Shown one piece after another: positions 50,261-58,133 of a DNA stretch of 64,000 bases. The translations under genes and the position numbers were made by a program. The notes beneath the pieces are model-generated. The model was not told the origin of the DNA. It saw only the letters and a list, made by a program, of their open reading frames with translations, and did not search any database. The first letter of the stretch is position 1, and every line of letters begins with the position of its first letter. This DNA comes from JAGBWK01 sp964544595 (GTDB taxonomy: Bacteria; Bacteroidota; Bacteroidia; Bacteroidales; Muribaculaceae): NCBI GenBank assembly GCA_964544595.1, contig CAZJBM010000010.1:9907-73906 (forward strand), given 5' to 3'.

Positions 50261-51205
50261 TTAGAATTTAAGCTCGCCGGCGGCTGCTGAGGCCACGAGA
50301 CGGGCTATAAATACAAGGGGCGTAATTTCTAGGGCGCAAAGGTACAAAATAAAATACAGTATTGAGGGAAAATTTTTATAAAAAATTCTAAATCCCTTAC
50401 AAATAAACAAAATTCGGGCCAAAATATAGCAAATCAGTCCCGCCGCGACCATTTTCCCGGCCTCGTCGGGATAATACAGCGCTATCAGCGCCGGTATCAA
50501 CAAAAGGAATGATAGCACACACTGCGACGCGTTGAATCCGCGTATCCACTGCCCCGCGCTTATCGCGTCGGTAAACGCGAACCCTATCACCTTGTATATC
50601 GCGAGCTGCGCCATATAGAATAGCGCCGCGCCTCCGGCGCAGAGCATTGTCAGGCCGAACGGCGTGGCCCCTGTCGGAATCCCTGTTTGCGCCACAACCC
50701 CTGAGAACAACAGTATCCCCTCGCTGAGGCAGAGGAGCAACAGTATTATCAGGTAGGTGCGTGTTTCGTTGGCGGTATGCTCGTCGAAGGCGTTCTGGCG
50801 ACGCCGTATCCCGAACAGATCCTGCGGCAGTCCGGCGAATATGCGGCTGCAATTTCTGAAATTGAGCGCAAGCAGTATCAATAAGCCGAGTATTATCGTC
50901 GACAGCCATGAATTCTCACCGTAGCCTACCGGGCGGCTCATACCTTCGAGGCCCGACTTATAGGCGGTTGAGGAGGTCTTGTGGGTCATCGCCCGTTCCC
51001 TAGCCGACCATGGGGCGTCGGCCTCATGCTCTCGGAGCGTCCAGGGGGCTATGCCATGGAGAGCCGGCAGATTGGAGGTGTCGCGCGCCGCTACCGTCGT
51101 GTCGCTGACCGAAGTGGCCGTGTCGGCGACCCCTGCCATAGCCTGCGGGGCTTTGGCGGGAGCGGCTTTCGTTGAATCGGTGACTGTATCGGTAGGCAAC
51201 GGCAT
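50261..51205 (-). CDS. DUF4271 multi-pass membrane protein
   Basis: This 314-residue protein has a proline/threonine/alanine-rich N-terminus (about 1-75), then about seven membrane helices ending in FILYLCALEITPLVFIARLV. This is the DUF4271 pattern, including a conserved ICKGFRIFYKNFPSILYFIL segment. It lies directly upstream of hemD, as in other Bacteroidales. Role unknown. A -7 box (TACCTTTG, 50344-50337 on the minus strand) inside its 3' end could serve hemD, with no clear -33. Confidence 0.85.
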   Translation of the reverse strand: MPLPTDTVTDSTKAAPAKAPQAMAGVADTATSVSDTTVAARDTSNLPALHGIAPWTLREHEADAPWSARERAMTHKTSSTAYKSGLEGMSRPVGYGENSWLSTIILGLLILLALNFRNCSRIFAGLPQDLFGIRRRQNAFDEHTANETRTYLIILLLLCLSEGILLFSGVVAQTGIPTGATPFGLTMLCAGGAALFYMAQLAIYKVIGFAFTDAISAGQWIRGFNASQCVLSFLLLIPALIALYYPDEAGKMVAAGLICYILARILFICKGFRIFYKNFPSILYFILYLCALEITPLVFIARLVASAAAGELKF

Positions 51206-51225
51206 TGTTTACGATTAATAGGGTG

Positions 51226-51804
51226 TTATTTAAGTTTCTGCGAGAATTCGCGGTGAGCGGCCGGCCTGATGGCCAGCTCTACAGCTTGATCGACTGTCTC
51301 GGCCACGGCGTATAGCTCCCGGTGGTCGGGGTTCATGAAATGCTCGGCAAACATTCGCTCAAACATCTCAAGCAGAGGGTCATAGTAATGATTCACGTTG
51401 AGTATCACCACATTGCCCTGATACAATCCGAGCTGGCGCCACGTGATTATCTCGAATAGCTCGTCGAGAGTGCCGCAGCCGCCGGGCAGTGCGATCGCCG
51501 CAGCCGACATCGATGCCATGGTCTGCTTGCGCTCGTGCATGGTGTCGGTGACTATGGTCTGCGTGAGTGATGGGTGGTTCCACGCGCGGTCCACCATGAA
51601 GCCGGGTATCACTCCTACGGCTTCACCGTCGCCGTCGAGCGCGCCCTCTATCGCCTGCTTCATTAAGCCGTCGCGCCCTCCGCCGCATACTATGTCATAT
51701 CCCTTCGCGGCCAATTCGCGGCCAAGGTCGTAGGCCGCTGTTTTATACACAGCGTCGAGCTCGGGGCTCGACGCGCAATATATTGCTATTTTTTCTCTTT
51801 TCAT
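51226..51804 (-). CDS. LOG-family protein (cytokinin riboside 5'-monophosphate phosphoribohydrolase)
   Basis: This 192-residue protein carries the two diagnostic LOG motifs: MHERK (about 89-93) and PGGCGTLDE (107-115), plus GGGRDGLM near residue 41. LOG proteins cleave the ribose phosphate from nucleoside monophosphates; older annotations call them lysine decarboxylases, which is not supported. The start codon overlaps the stop of the Na/Pi cotransporter gene by 4 bases (ATGA), which suggests translational coupling. Confidence 0.92.
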   Translation of the reverse strand: MKREKIAIYCASSPELDAVYKTAAYDLGRELAAKGYDIVCGGGRDGLMKQAIEGALDGDGEAVGVIPGFMVDRAWNHPSLTQTIVTDTMHERKQTMASMSAAAIALPGGCGTLDELFEIITWRQLGLYQGNVVILNVNHYYDPLLEMFERMFAEHFMNPDHRELYAVAETVDQAVELAIRPAAHREFSQKLK

Positions 51805-53639
51805 TTCAGTCTGCGATCTGGTCCGAACTCATCTTTCACCGTGTCAACCACGTTGATAATATAGTCGCCGGTCTTTTCGAGCGTCGCGATGAGGTCCATG
51901 TAGTATATCGACGCCTGATATTCGTAATGATGCTCGTTGATGTTCTCGATATTCTGGCTGCGGAACGTGTTGCGCAGGTTGTTGATCTCGCGTTCGCGGT
52001 TGTATGATTGGATAATATCGTGCTTCGCGTTGTTTTCGAGATTTTTGATGAGAAGCAACATGTTGTTCATCGCGAGCTGCACCAAGTCGAACATCGCGTC
52101 GATATTGTTGTGTATCTCCTCGTTGAAGTGGATATTCGACTGAAGCTTGCGCTGGAGTATCTTGCCGCAGCCCGAGCAGCAGTCGGCTATGCTCTCTATC
52201 TCCGAGATGATGGCGAGCATACCCGAGATGCGACGCTTACCCTCGTTCGAGAGTCGGCCTTCGGCGCATCGGTTGAGGTAGTTGGCTATTTCTATCTCCA
52301 TGCGGTCTGAAATATCCTCGTATTTCTCAAGCCGCGAGTATAGCTTGTTGAAATCCTCCGACCCTTGCTTCGTGTGCACGAGGTCGCGGGCCATTGACAG
52401 CATACGGGCGACTCGGTCGGCAAACACGCTGATTTCCTTCTCGGCCTGGGTGATATTGAGCTCCGAGGCGCTGAGCATACCTGATGATATGTATTTGAGC
52501 TGGAATTCGTCCTCCCCTTTGTGCTTCGCGGGCACGAGCCATTCCACGATCTTCACGTACACGTTTGTGAACCATATCATTATCGACAGGTTGATGAGGT
52601 TGAAAATCGTGTGGAACACCGAGAGGCCAAACGACACGCTTACCTGCATCGCGGCCATTTTGGTCAGATGCCCCGTGATCAGCGGGTCGTTGTTGGGCAA
52701 GCTCGACTGCATAACCTTGTTATATATGTCGGGCGAGGCCGTCTGGAGGTTGTCGAGATAAGGATAGAGCGCTTCGGGATTTCCCTGGCCGAGCTCTTCG
52801 GTGACCCATGCGGTCAGCGACACGAAGGGGAAGAATATAGCCAGTGTCCATATCGTGCCGAGGAAGTTGAAGAGAAGGTGGCCCATAGCGGTGCGCTTCG
52901 CCGCCACGTTCGCGCCCATCGACGCGAGCAGCGGGGTGATTGTCGTGCCTATGTTGGAGCCGAGTATCAGGGCGCAGGCGAGGTTGAAGTCAATCCATCC
53001 CTTCGAGCAAAGAATCAGCGTGATGGCGAACGTCGCTGCCGACGACTGGATTATCATCGTGAGCACCAGGCCCACGAGGCTGAATATCAGCACCGACCAG
53101 AATCCCATCGAGGCATAAGACTTCAGGAATTCAAACATTTCGGGGTTCTGGCTCAGGTCGGGAACGTATTTGCTGATCATCGACAGGCCCATGAACAGAA
53201 ACGCGAAGCCGATGCAGAACTCGCCTATCGACTTCGTGCGACCCTTCTTCGAGAAGAGCAGTGGCACCGCCACGCCTATCAGCGGCAATGCGAACACGGC
53301 AATATCGACCTTGAAGCCGAAGAGGGCGATCACCCATGCCGTGAACGTGGTGCCGACGTTCGCGCCCATGATCACAGCCATCGACTGCGCCAGGGTCATC
53401 AGGCCGGCATTAACAAAACTCACCACCATGACCGTAGAGGCTGACGAGCTCTGGATCAGGGCGGTGATGGCGAAACCGGTCACTGTGCCGGTGAAGCGGT
53501 TGCGTGTCATGGCTCCGAGAATGTTGCGCAGACGGTCGCCCGCGGCTTTCTGAAGGCCTTCACTCATCACTTTCATGCCGTAAAGGAACAAACCCACGGC
53601 ACCTAATAGACATAGGAAATCGAGAAAACTGTAATTCAT
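51801..53639 (-). CDS. Na/Pi cotransporter family protein with PhoU-like tail
   Basis: The start at 53639 (MNYSFLDFLCLLGAVGLFLY) gives the standard N-terminus of the family; the frame from 53711 would start upstream of the -7 box. The 612-residue protein has two repeats of the transporter motif (LIQSSSASTVMVVSFVNAGL and MIIQSSAATFAITLILCSKG), each with the QSS signature. A C-terminal PhoU-like four-helix region follows (about 420-600). It likely moves phosphate, or is a regulator of it, with sodium. It starts a two-gene operon with the LOG gene. Confidence 0.92.
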   Translation of the reverse strand: MNYSFLDFLCLLGAVGLFLYGMKVMSEGLQKAAGDRLRNILGAMTRNRFTGTVTGFAITALIQSSSASTVMVVSFVNAGLMTLAQSMAVIMGANVGTTFTAWVIALFGFKVDIAVFALPLIGVAVPLLFSKKGRTKSIGEFCIGFAFLFMGLSMISKYVPDLSQNPEMFEFLKSYASMGFWSVLIFSLVGLVLTMIIQSSAATFAITLILCSKGWIDFNLACALILGSNIGTTITPLLASMGANVAAKRTAMGHLLFNFLGTIWTLAIFFPFVSLTAWVTEELGQGNPEALYPYLDNLQTASPDIYNKVMQSSLPNNDPLITGHLTKMAAMQVSVSFGLSVFHTIFNLINLSIMIWFTNVYVKIVEWLVPAKHKGEDEFQLKYISSGMLSASELNITQAEKEISVFADRVARMLSMARDLVHTKQGSEDFNKLYSRLEKYEDISDRMEIEIANYLNRCAEGRLSNEGKRRISGMLAIISEIESIADCCSGCGKILQRKLQSNIHFNEEIHNNIDAMFDLVQLAMNNMLLLIKNLENNAKHDIIQSYNREREINNLRNTFRSQNIENINEHHYEYQASIYYMDLIATLEKTGDYIINVVDTVKDEFGPDRRLK

Positions 53640-53688
53640 AAATCGGTTTTGCGGAATGGGGAAGCTTTGCCGTTCCGTCCAACGCTTG

Positions 53689-53720
53689 CAAAGATAAGAC
53701 AATTTGACCAACCGCGCAAC
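53689..53720 (-). promoter_or_regulatory. Promoter of the Na/Pi-LOG operon
   Basis: GTTG (53720-53717), 20-base spacer and TATCTTTG (53696-53689) on the minus strand, 50 bases before the ATG at 53639. Confidence 0.7.
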
Positions 53721-53882
53721 AAATTATCGATTTTCCGCGGAAAATCGATTTTGAGCCTCCCGAAAACTTTTTTGCGCCCGCGAGGTTAACATTATATACA
53801 ATAAATATGGCCGCACTTTTGCCGCCTCCCTCGCCTTCGGGCATCGGCCCTAACTTCCAACCCGTAACACTGATATTCCGCC

Positions 53883-55412
53883 ATGGCCTCAACTTCTATA
53901 TGCAATCAGTATCTGTCGCTCTTAGGCGTGCCCCACACCGCCTGCTTCGCCGACAAGATTTTCACCACCCATCCCTATTCAGGCACCCTCAAAGGATTTC
54001 AAAGTCTGCTCGACCTCTACAACGTCAGCTCCGAGCTGCGCTCGTTTACCGACAAATGGAGCGTGTTTTCTGAGAAAGCACCTTTCCTCGCGATGGTTTT
54101 AGGCAAACTCGAGATCGTGACCGCCTTTGGCGACGATAGCGTGACCATCGTCAAGGGTTCAAAGACCGAAACGATGACTAAGGCCGATTTCATAAAGCAG
54201 TGGAACGGAAAAGCGCTCTTTGCCACTCCAGGCTGCGAGTCGTGCGAGCCCGAATTTCGCAAGCATAAGCAGATTCGCGGCGTCGCGCTTGCGCGCCGTT
54301 GGGGCATACCGCTCTGCGCTGTCGTCCTCTTCGCCCTGTTCTATATCTCCAACGGATTATATCATTCGCTCGGCGCCACTCTCGTGGCCCTCTTCGACAT
54401 GGCCGGCATCTACGCCTGCTATCAGCTGCTCCGCGACCAGCTCCACGTATCCTCTGCCGCCGGCGACGCTATCTGCGGCTTCCTCGCCGAGAAGGGCTGC
54501 GAGAAAATCATGGCCCGCGACATCTCTAAGATTTTCGGCGTGATCGGATGGGGCGAGGTCGGCATGGCCTACTTCTCCGTCAGCCTCGTCGCGCTGCTCC
54601 TATTCCCCTCCTCGATTGGCTATCTCGCTCTGTTCAATGCCTGTTGCCTCCCCTACACCGTTTGGAGCATATCGTATCAGAAGTTTGTGGCCAAGACGTG
54701 GTGCACGCTTTGCGTCGCCGTGCAGACCCTCCAGTGGCTCCTGTTCGGCTCTTATCTCCTCGCCGATGCCTGGCACGGGCTTTGGCCGCTCAGCGCGTCG
54801 CTCTTCATCCTCGGCTTCTCTTATCTGGGCGCGTTGCTGATTATCGACAAGCTTCTCAGCGTTATTGCCCCGGCTATCGATAATAAAACCACAAGCGTAA
54901 AATTCGACAATCTACGTCTTCGCTCCGATGTGCTCGCTATCGAGCAGAAAGATGAGCCAGAAATCGCTCCCCTACCCGACGGCGCCGCCTTACTGTTCGG
55001 CGCGCCCGACGGCGCAGAGCCGCAGGCCGTGGTTTACTGCGACCCGACATCGCCCGGGGCGCTCGACCTGCACCGCGAGATTGACACGATACTGAAGAAA
55101 GGGCTTTCCGCGGCCTACGTATTCGCTACCGACAAGCCTGAAAATGAGGCGTTGGCTCGCAAAATCGTTTCGCTTTATCGCTCCAAAGGCGCCGAGGAGA
55201 CATGGAGTACCCTGAGCCGGCTCTTTGCCGGCGAGGCATCGGAGCTAACATCCGATTCGCTCGACACTCAGGCCGCCGAAGTGACCGACGTGATATCCAA
55301 GATGCGCCAATGGCAAGCCGACTCCTACATCTTCGCCGCACCTACGATCGCCGTCAACGGCCGCTTCCTCCCTTCGCTCTATTCACTCCACGACCTCGTC
55401 TACATCTACTGA
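53883..55412 (+). CDS. VKOR-family membrane oxidoreductase fused to a C39-like N-terminal domain
   Basis: This 509-residue protein has a C39 peptidase-like domain of about 115 residues at the start (LSLLGVPHTACFADKIFTTH, GFQSLL). At about residue 117 is a PGCESCEPEF segment. A VKOR core of about five membrane helices follows (about 140-320). VKOR features are the outer-loop cysteine pair in AICGFLAEKGCEKI and the redox CxxC in WCTLC (Cys273 and Cys276). The C-terminal 150 residues look like a thioredoxin-type domain but the expected CxxC is reduced to one Cys (YCDPTSPGA). VKOR enzymes make disulphides in exported proteins. Whether the C39-like part is active is unclear. Confidence 0.8.
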   Translation: MASTSICNQYLSLLGVPHTACFADKIFTTHPYSGTLKGFQSLLDLYNVSSELRSFTDKWSVFSEKAPFLAMVLGKLEIVTAFGDDSVTIVKGSKTETMTKADFIKQWNGKALFATPGCESCEPEFRKHKQIRGVALARRWGIPLCAVVLFALFYISNGLYHSLGATLVALFDMAGIYACYQLLRDQLHVSSAAGDAICGFLAEKGCEKIMARDISKIFGVIGWGEVGMAYFSVSLVALLLFPSSIGYLALFNACCLPYTVWSISYQKFVAKTWCTLCVAVQTLQWLLFGSYLLADAWHGLWPLSASLFILGFSYLGALLIIDKLLSVIAPAIDNKTTSVKFDNLRLRSDVLAIEQKDEPEIAPLPDGAALLFGAPDGAEPQAVVYCDPTSPGALDLHREIDTILKKGLSAAYVFATDKPENEALARKIVSLYRSKGAEETWSTLSRLFAGEASELTSDSLDTQAAEVTDVISKMRQWQADSYIFAAPTIAVNGRFLPSLYSLHDLVYIY

Positions 55413-56188
55413 AACCTTCTCAGCCACTCGCTCAAGGCCGCGGTCCATTGCGGCTTGTAGACGAAGCTGTCTCTGAATCCCCAGCCGTGTCCACCCGTGG
55501 GATACACGTGCATCTCGTTGCCACGCACCCCGGCCTCAAACATCCGGCAGAGATAGCGCGCCGAGTTTTCGGGCACTACAGTCTTATCGTCCGACGACAG
55601 CATGATAAACGCCGGAGGTGTCTTTGTCGTGACAAGCTCCTCTACCGAGTATTTCGCCTTATCGGCGTCGGTCGCCTCCTTGCCGAGCAGATTGGTCTGC
55701 GAGCCTTTGTGAGTCACTCCGTCGCGCATCGATATCACCGGGTAGAAAAGTATCTGAAACTTCACCCTGGGGTCGGTGTTGGCGGTATAGGCTGCGAGAT
55801 GACCGCCCGCCGACGAGCCCATGATGCCGAGTCGCGCCGGGTCGATTCCCCATACAGCCGCGCTGTCGCTCAGCACGTCGAGCCCCTCTTTGGCGTCGAT
55901 CATCGGTCGTGCCTCTACGCCCGCCGCCGGCATGCGGTATTGAAGCACAGCGTAAGTGATACCCCGCGCGTTGAACCAAGGGGCGAGATCCTTACCTTCG
56001 TGGCTCATCGCCAAATGGCTGTAGCCTCCGCCGGGGCAAGCCATTACAGCCATACCGTTAGGTCGAGCCGCACGATAAACGAGCAATTTCGCGCCCTCGT
56101 TGGAGAGCTGAATCTCATGGCAATCCTCAGCCTTGTCGTTGAAAGCCACAGCAACCATAGCTACCATCGCGACTAAAAACTTCTTCAT
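55406..56188 (-). CDS. Secreted alpha/beta hydrolase, acetylesterase/feruloyl esterase-like
   Basis: This 260-residue protein has a weak signal peptide (MKKFLVAMVAMVAVAFNDKA) and an esterase fold of the BD-FAE/acetyl-xylan esterase kind. Visible are the oxyanion loop in CPGGGYSHLA (51-60), the nucleophile in GSSAGGH (Ser126), a late Asp in SSDDKTVVPE and a His in GGHGWGF. It probably removes acetyl or feruloyl groups from plant or mucin glycans. Its 3' end overlaps the convergent VKOR gene by 7 bases. The leader holds a 6 x 11-bp tandem repeat (56195-56260) and the -7 box TATATTTG is at 56287-56280. Confidence 0.85.
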   Translation of the reverse strand: MKKFLVAMVAMVAVAFNDKAEDCHEIQLSNEGAKLLVYRAARPNGMAVMACPGGGYSHLAMSHEGKDLAPWFNARGITYAVLQYRMPAAGVEARPMIDAKEGLDVLSDSAAVWGIDPARLGIMGSSAGGHLAAYTANTDPRVKFQILFYPVISMRDGVTHKGSQTNLLGKEATDADKAKYSVEELVTTKTPPAFIMLSSDDKTVVPENSARYLCRMFEAGVRGNEMHVYPTGGHGWGFRDSFVYKPQWTAALSEWLRRFQ

Positions 56189-56194
56189 ACAATT

Positions 56195-56260
56195 TATTAG
56201 GAACTTATTAGGAATTTATTAGGAATTTATTAGGAACCTATTAGGAATTTATTAGGAACT
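56195..56260. repeat. Six 11-bp tandem repeats in the esterase leader
   Basis: The unit TATTAGGAA(C/T)(T/C) occurs six times in a row with no spacer and only the last two bases vary. The array begins 7 bases upstream of the esterase ATG (minus strand) and lies between it and the probable promoter, so it forms most of the 5' leader. Confidence 0.9.
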
Positions 56261-56529
56261 TTCTCAGGAAAAGCATCTGCAAATATAGCCAATAAATCGC
56301 TCAAATCCCCCTTATCCCCAAAATTCTTGAAAATCCGTGCAAGCCCATCCGCTCCATGAAGCGGCGTATCAAACAACATGGAGCACAAGTCTTCCCCAGG
56401 GTATAAGATTCCCAATACCATAAGTAATTGAGATTCAGCCGCAACACTCACTGACCAACTTCCATCAACAACAATAATCAGTTCTCTCACCGCTCTACCA
56501 CATCTTCGTTTCTTCTTGTCGTTAGCCAA
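56230..56529 (-). CDS. Possible 99-residue protein of unknown function
   Basis: The frame starts MANDKKKRRCGRAVRELIIV and continues through GSWSVSVAAESQ and a helical part with LMVLGILYPGED and IFKNFGDKGD. Its 3' end runs into the 11-bp repeat array and over the probable esterase -7 box, so the end may have been altered. Codon use looks plausible for a gene, but no family, promoter or partner is recognised. Could also be non-coding. Confidence 0.4.
   Translation of the reverse strand: MANDKKKRRCGRAVRELIIVVDGSWSVSVAAESQLLMVLGILYPGEDLCSMLFDTPLHGADGLARIFKNFGDKGDLSDLLAIFADAFPEKVPNKFLIGS
56280..56287 (-). promoter_or_regulatory. -7 box of the esterase gene
   Basis: TATATTTG on the minus strand, 92 bases before the ATG at 56188. 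The CAAATATAGC(C/T)AAT context (plus strand) is the same as in the Rhs-region modules. No TTTG was found at 20 bases; one is at 14 bases. Confidence 0.5.
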
Positions 56530-56622
56530 TTCGTTTTGATTTAGGAATAACGAAATGCATAGCTCTCGAAAGTATAAAGTAACATTTAGGGGAGCGGTTG
56601 TATATCCTTTTTAAAATCTTTA

Positions 56623-57558
56623 CTAAAGAGACTCATCATTATCTATTTCAATCCTGAAAGAATATGATTCTCTGTAAGATTTCTCAAGCTCATGGAAGTT
56701 CCTTTTTCCAATTCTTGGCAGCAACATAAGAATAGTGCCATTTGTCTGGTTTAATTCTGATTGCGCATACTCCTTAATAGGATTATAGGGAATTTTTTCG
56801 ATTAATGATTGAATCACGTTCGGAACAAGAACCATCGATTTCATGATACGCAACGAATAGCTGTTAGACAAAGAGCCGTTTACAGCTACCCGGTAATTGT
56901 AAGTCGGTATCGCGACAAACACTCCCCTACACTTCGATATGTCAGGAATCGCTGCCATTTGAAAGTGGAATATCAAATCTTCTCTATATGATATTGAGTC
57001 ACAAAACCGTAAATCTTTTTCAAAAAGAGATGCTTTCATTAATCCGTTCCATACCATAGGATGCGGCAAAACCACCTTTTCAAGAAATTCATTTAGAGGC
57101 ATTGACTTATTATCATAAACAGCTCTTCTTTCATTCCACAACGACAATTTCAACGGTTTCCCCGTCAAAATAACACTGTGGCCTCCTTTTATATATTCCG
57201 GGAAGCAGTGGGCTTCCGCAGCTTCCCACAATTCAGCGAGCGCATTAGAAGGTATATTGTCATCCGGATCAACAAAATAAATATACTCTCCCCGCGATAT
57301 TTTTATCCCTGCGTTGCGGGCAGCTGACACGCCTCCATTATTCAAATGCAATACCCTGACTCGCTCATCTTTATCCCCATATTCATCGCATATCGTCGGG
57401 CAGTTATCGGGAGAGCCATCATCAACTAAAATTAACTCAAAATTCTTAAAGTCTTGATTCAAAACCGAGTCAATTGACTCCCTCAAATACTTCTCAACAT
57501 TATATATGGGCATAATGATTGAAATATGAGGAACAGGACTAATACTCATTGCCGACAT
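56623..57558 (-). CDS. Glycosyltransferase family 2
   Basis: This 311-residue protein has a GT-A fold start: ISIIMPIYNVEKYLRESIDS, then LVDDGSPD, then NNGGVSAARNAGI, and the metal-binding FVDPDDN (95-101). The C-terminal half has no membrane segment. It would transfer a sugar to a glycan or lipid-linked acceptor. Start could also be MSISPVPH at 57549. It stands alone, without a polysaccharide cluster; base composition is AT-richer than its neighbours, which suggests it was acquired. Confidence 0.88.
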   Translation of the reverse strand: MSAMSISPVPHISIIMPIYNVEKYLRESIDSVLNQDFKNFELILVDDGSPDNCPTICDEYGDKDERVRVLHLNNGGVSAARNAGIKISRGEYIYFVDPDDNIPSNALAELWEAAEAHCFPEYIKGGHSVILTGKPLKLSLWNERRAVYDNKSMPLNEFLEKVVLPHPMVWNGLMKASLFEKDLRFCDSISYREDLIFHFQMAAIPDISKCRGVFVAIPTYNYRVAVNGSLSNSYSLRIMKSMVLVPNVIQSLIEKIPYNPIKEYAQSELNQTNGTILMLLPRIGKRNFHELEKSYRESYSFRIEIDNDESL

Positions 57559-58133
57559 CTGAGCCTACTGATTCCCTGAGTTGGCGGTTAGGTTTGGGTA
57601 CAAGAAAAGAGGGGAATTCATCGCGCCTCTATCATACTTACATCAGGCTCGCCAAAGCCCACACACTGAATGATATACGAGGGTAGAATAAACTGCCCCT
57701 CTGGATTTGTCTATGCTATGATACGGCACGAGCAGCCGCGGTATAGATGCGACAAAACACAGAAAGAGCGTCTAATCTCACTCTGTCTCAGTGTGTTATT
57801 GAATTGGCGATTCGATGTAACTGAGAAAGAAAGCTTGACACTTTTCTTCTCCGGCGGTATTTCTCCTCCGACGGATAACGCAAAGTTAAGCAATTTATTT
57901 GAGATTGGACGCCCTTGATTGCAATTTATTCTACATTATATTACAGGGTTGTTATTTTCGGGGGAGAAATGAGGAGCGATAGCGGATTTTTTCGTATCTT
58001 TGGCTTGCCGTTGCGATTATTCCGCGGCTCAACCCATTTTTAACCTGTATCACTCTCCACTGCCTCTCCCCCATCCTGCTCCTCCTCTCCCGCCAAACAA
58101 TCATCATATCAATCATTTCGTCCATTTCAGGCT
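57559..58133. other. Long divergent intergenic region
   Basis: This 575-base gap between divergent genes holds a minus-strand -7 box TAACTTTG (57888-57881) without a good -33, followed by GGAGGAGA on the same strand. A plus-strand -7 box TATCTTTG (57995-58002) lies 132 bases before the 58134 gene. Frames inside (for example plus 57670-57918) show no coding features. No tRNA or strong hairpin was found. Confidence 0.5.

Noticed and set aside
56195..56260. Tandem repeats as an origin or attachment site
   Set aside because: No dnaA, rep or integrase gene nearby and the units are only 11 bp; position in the esterase leader explains them better.
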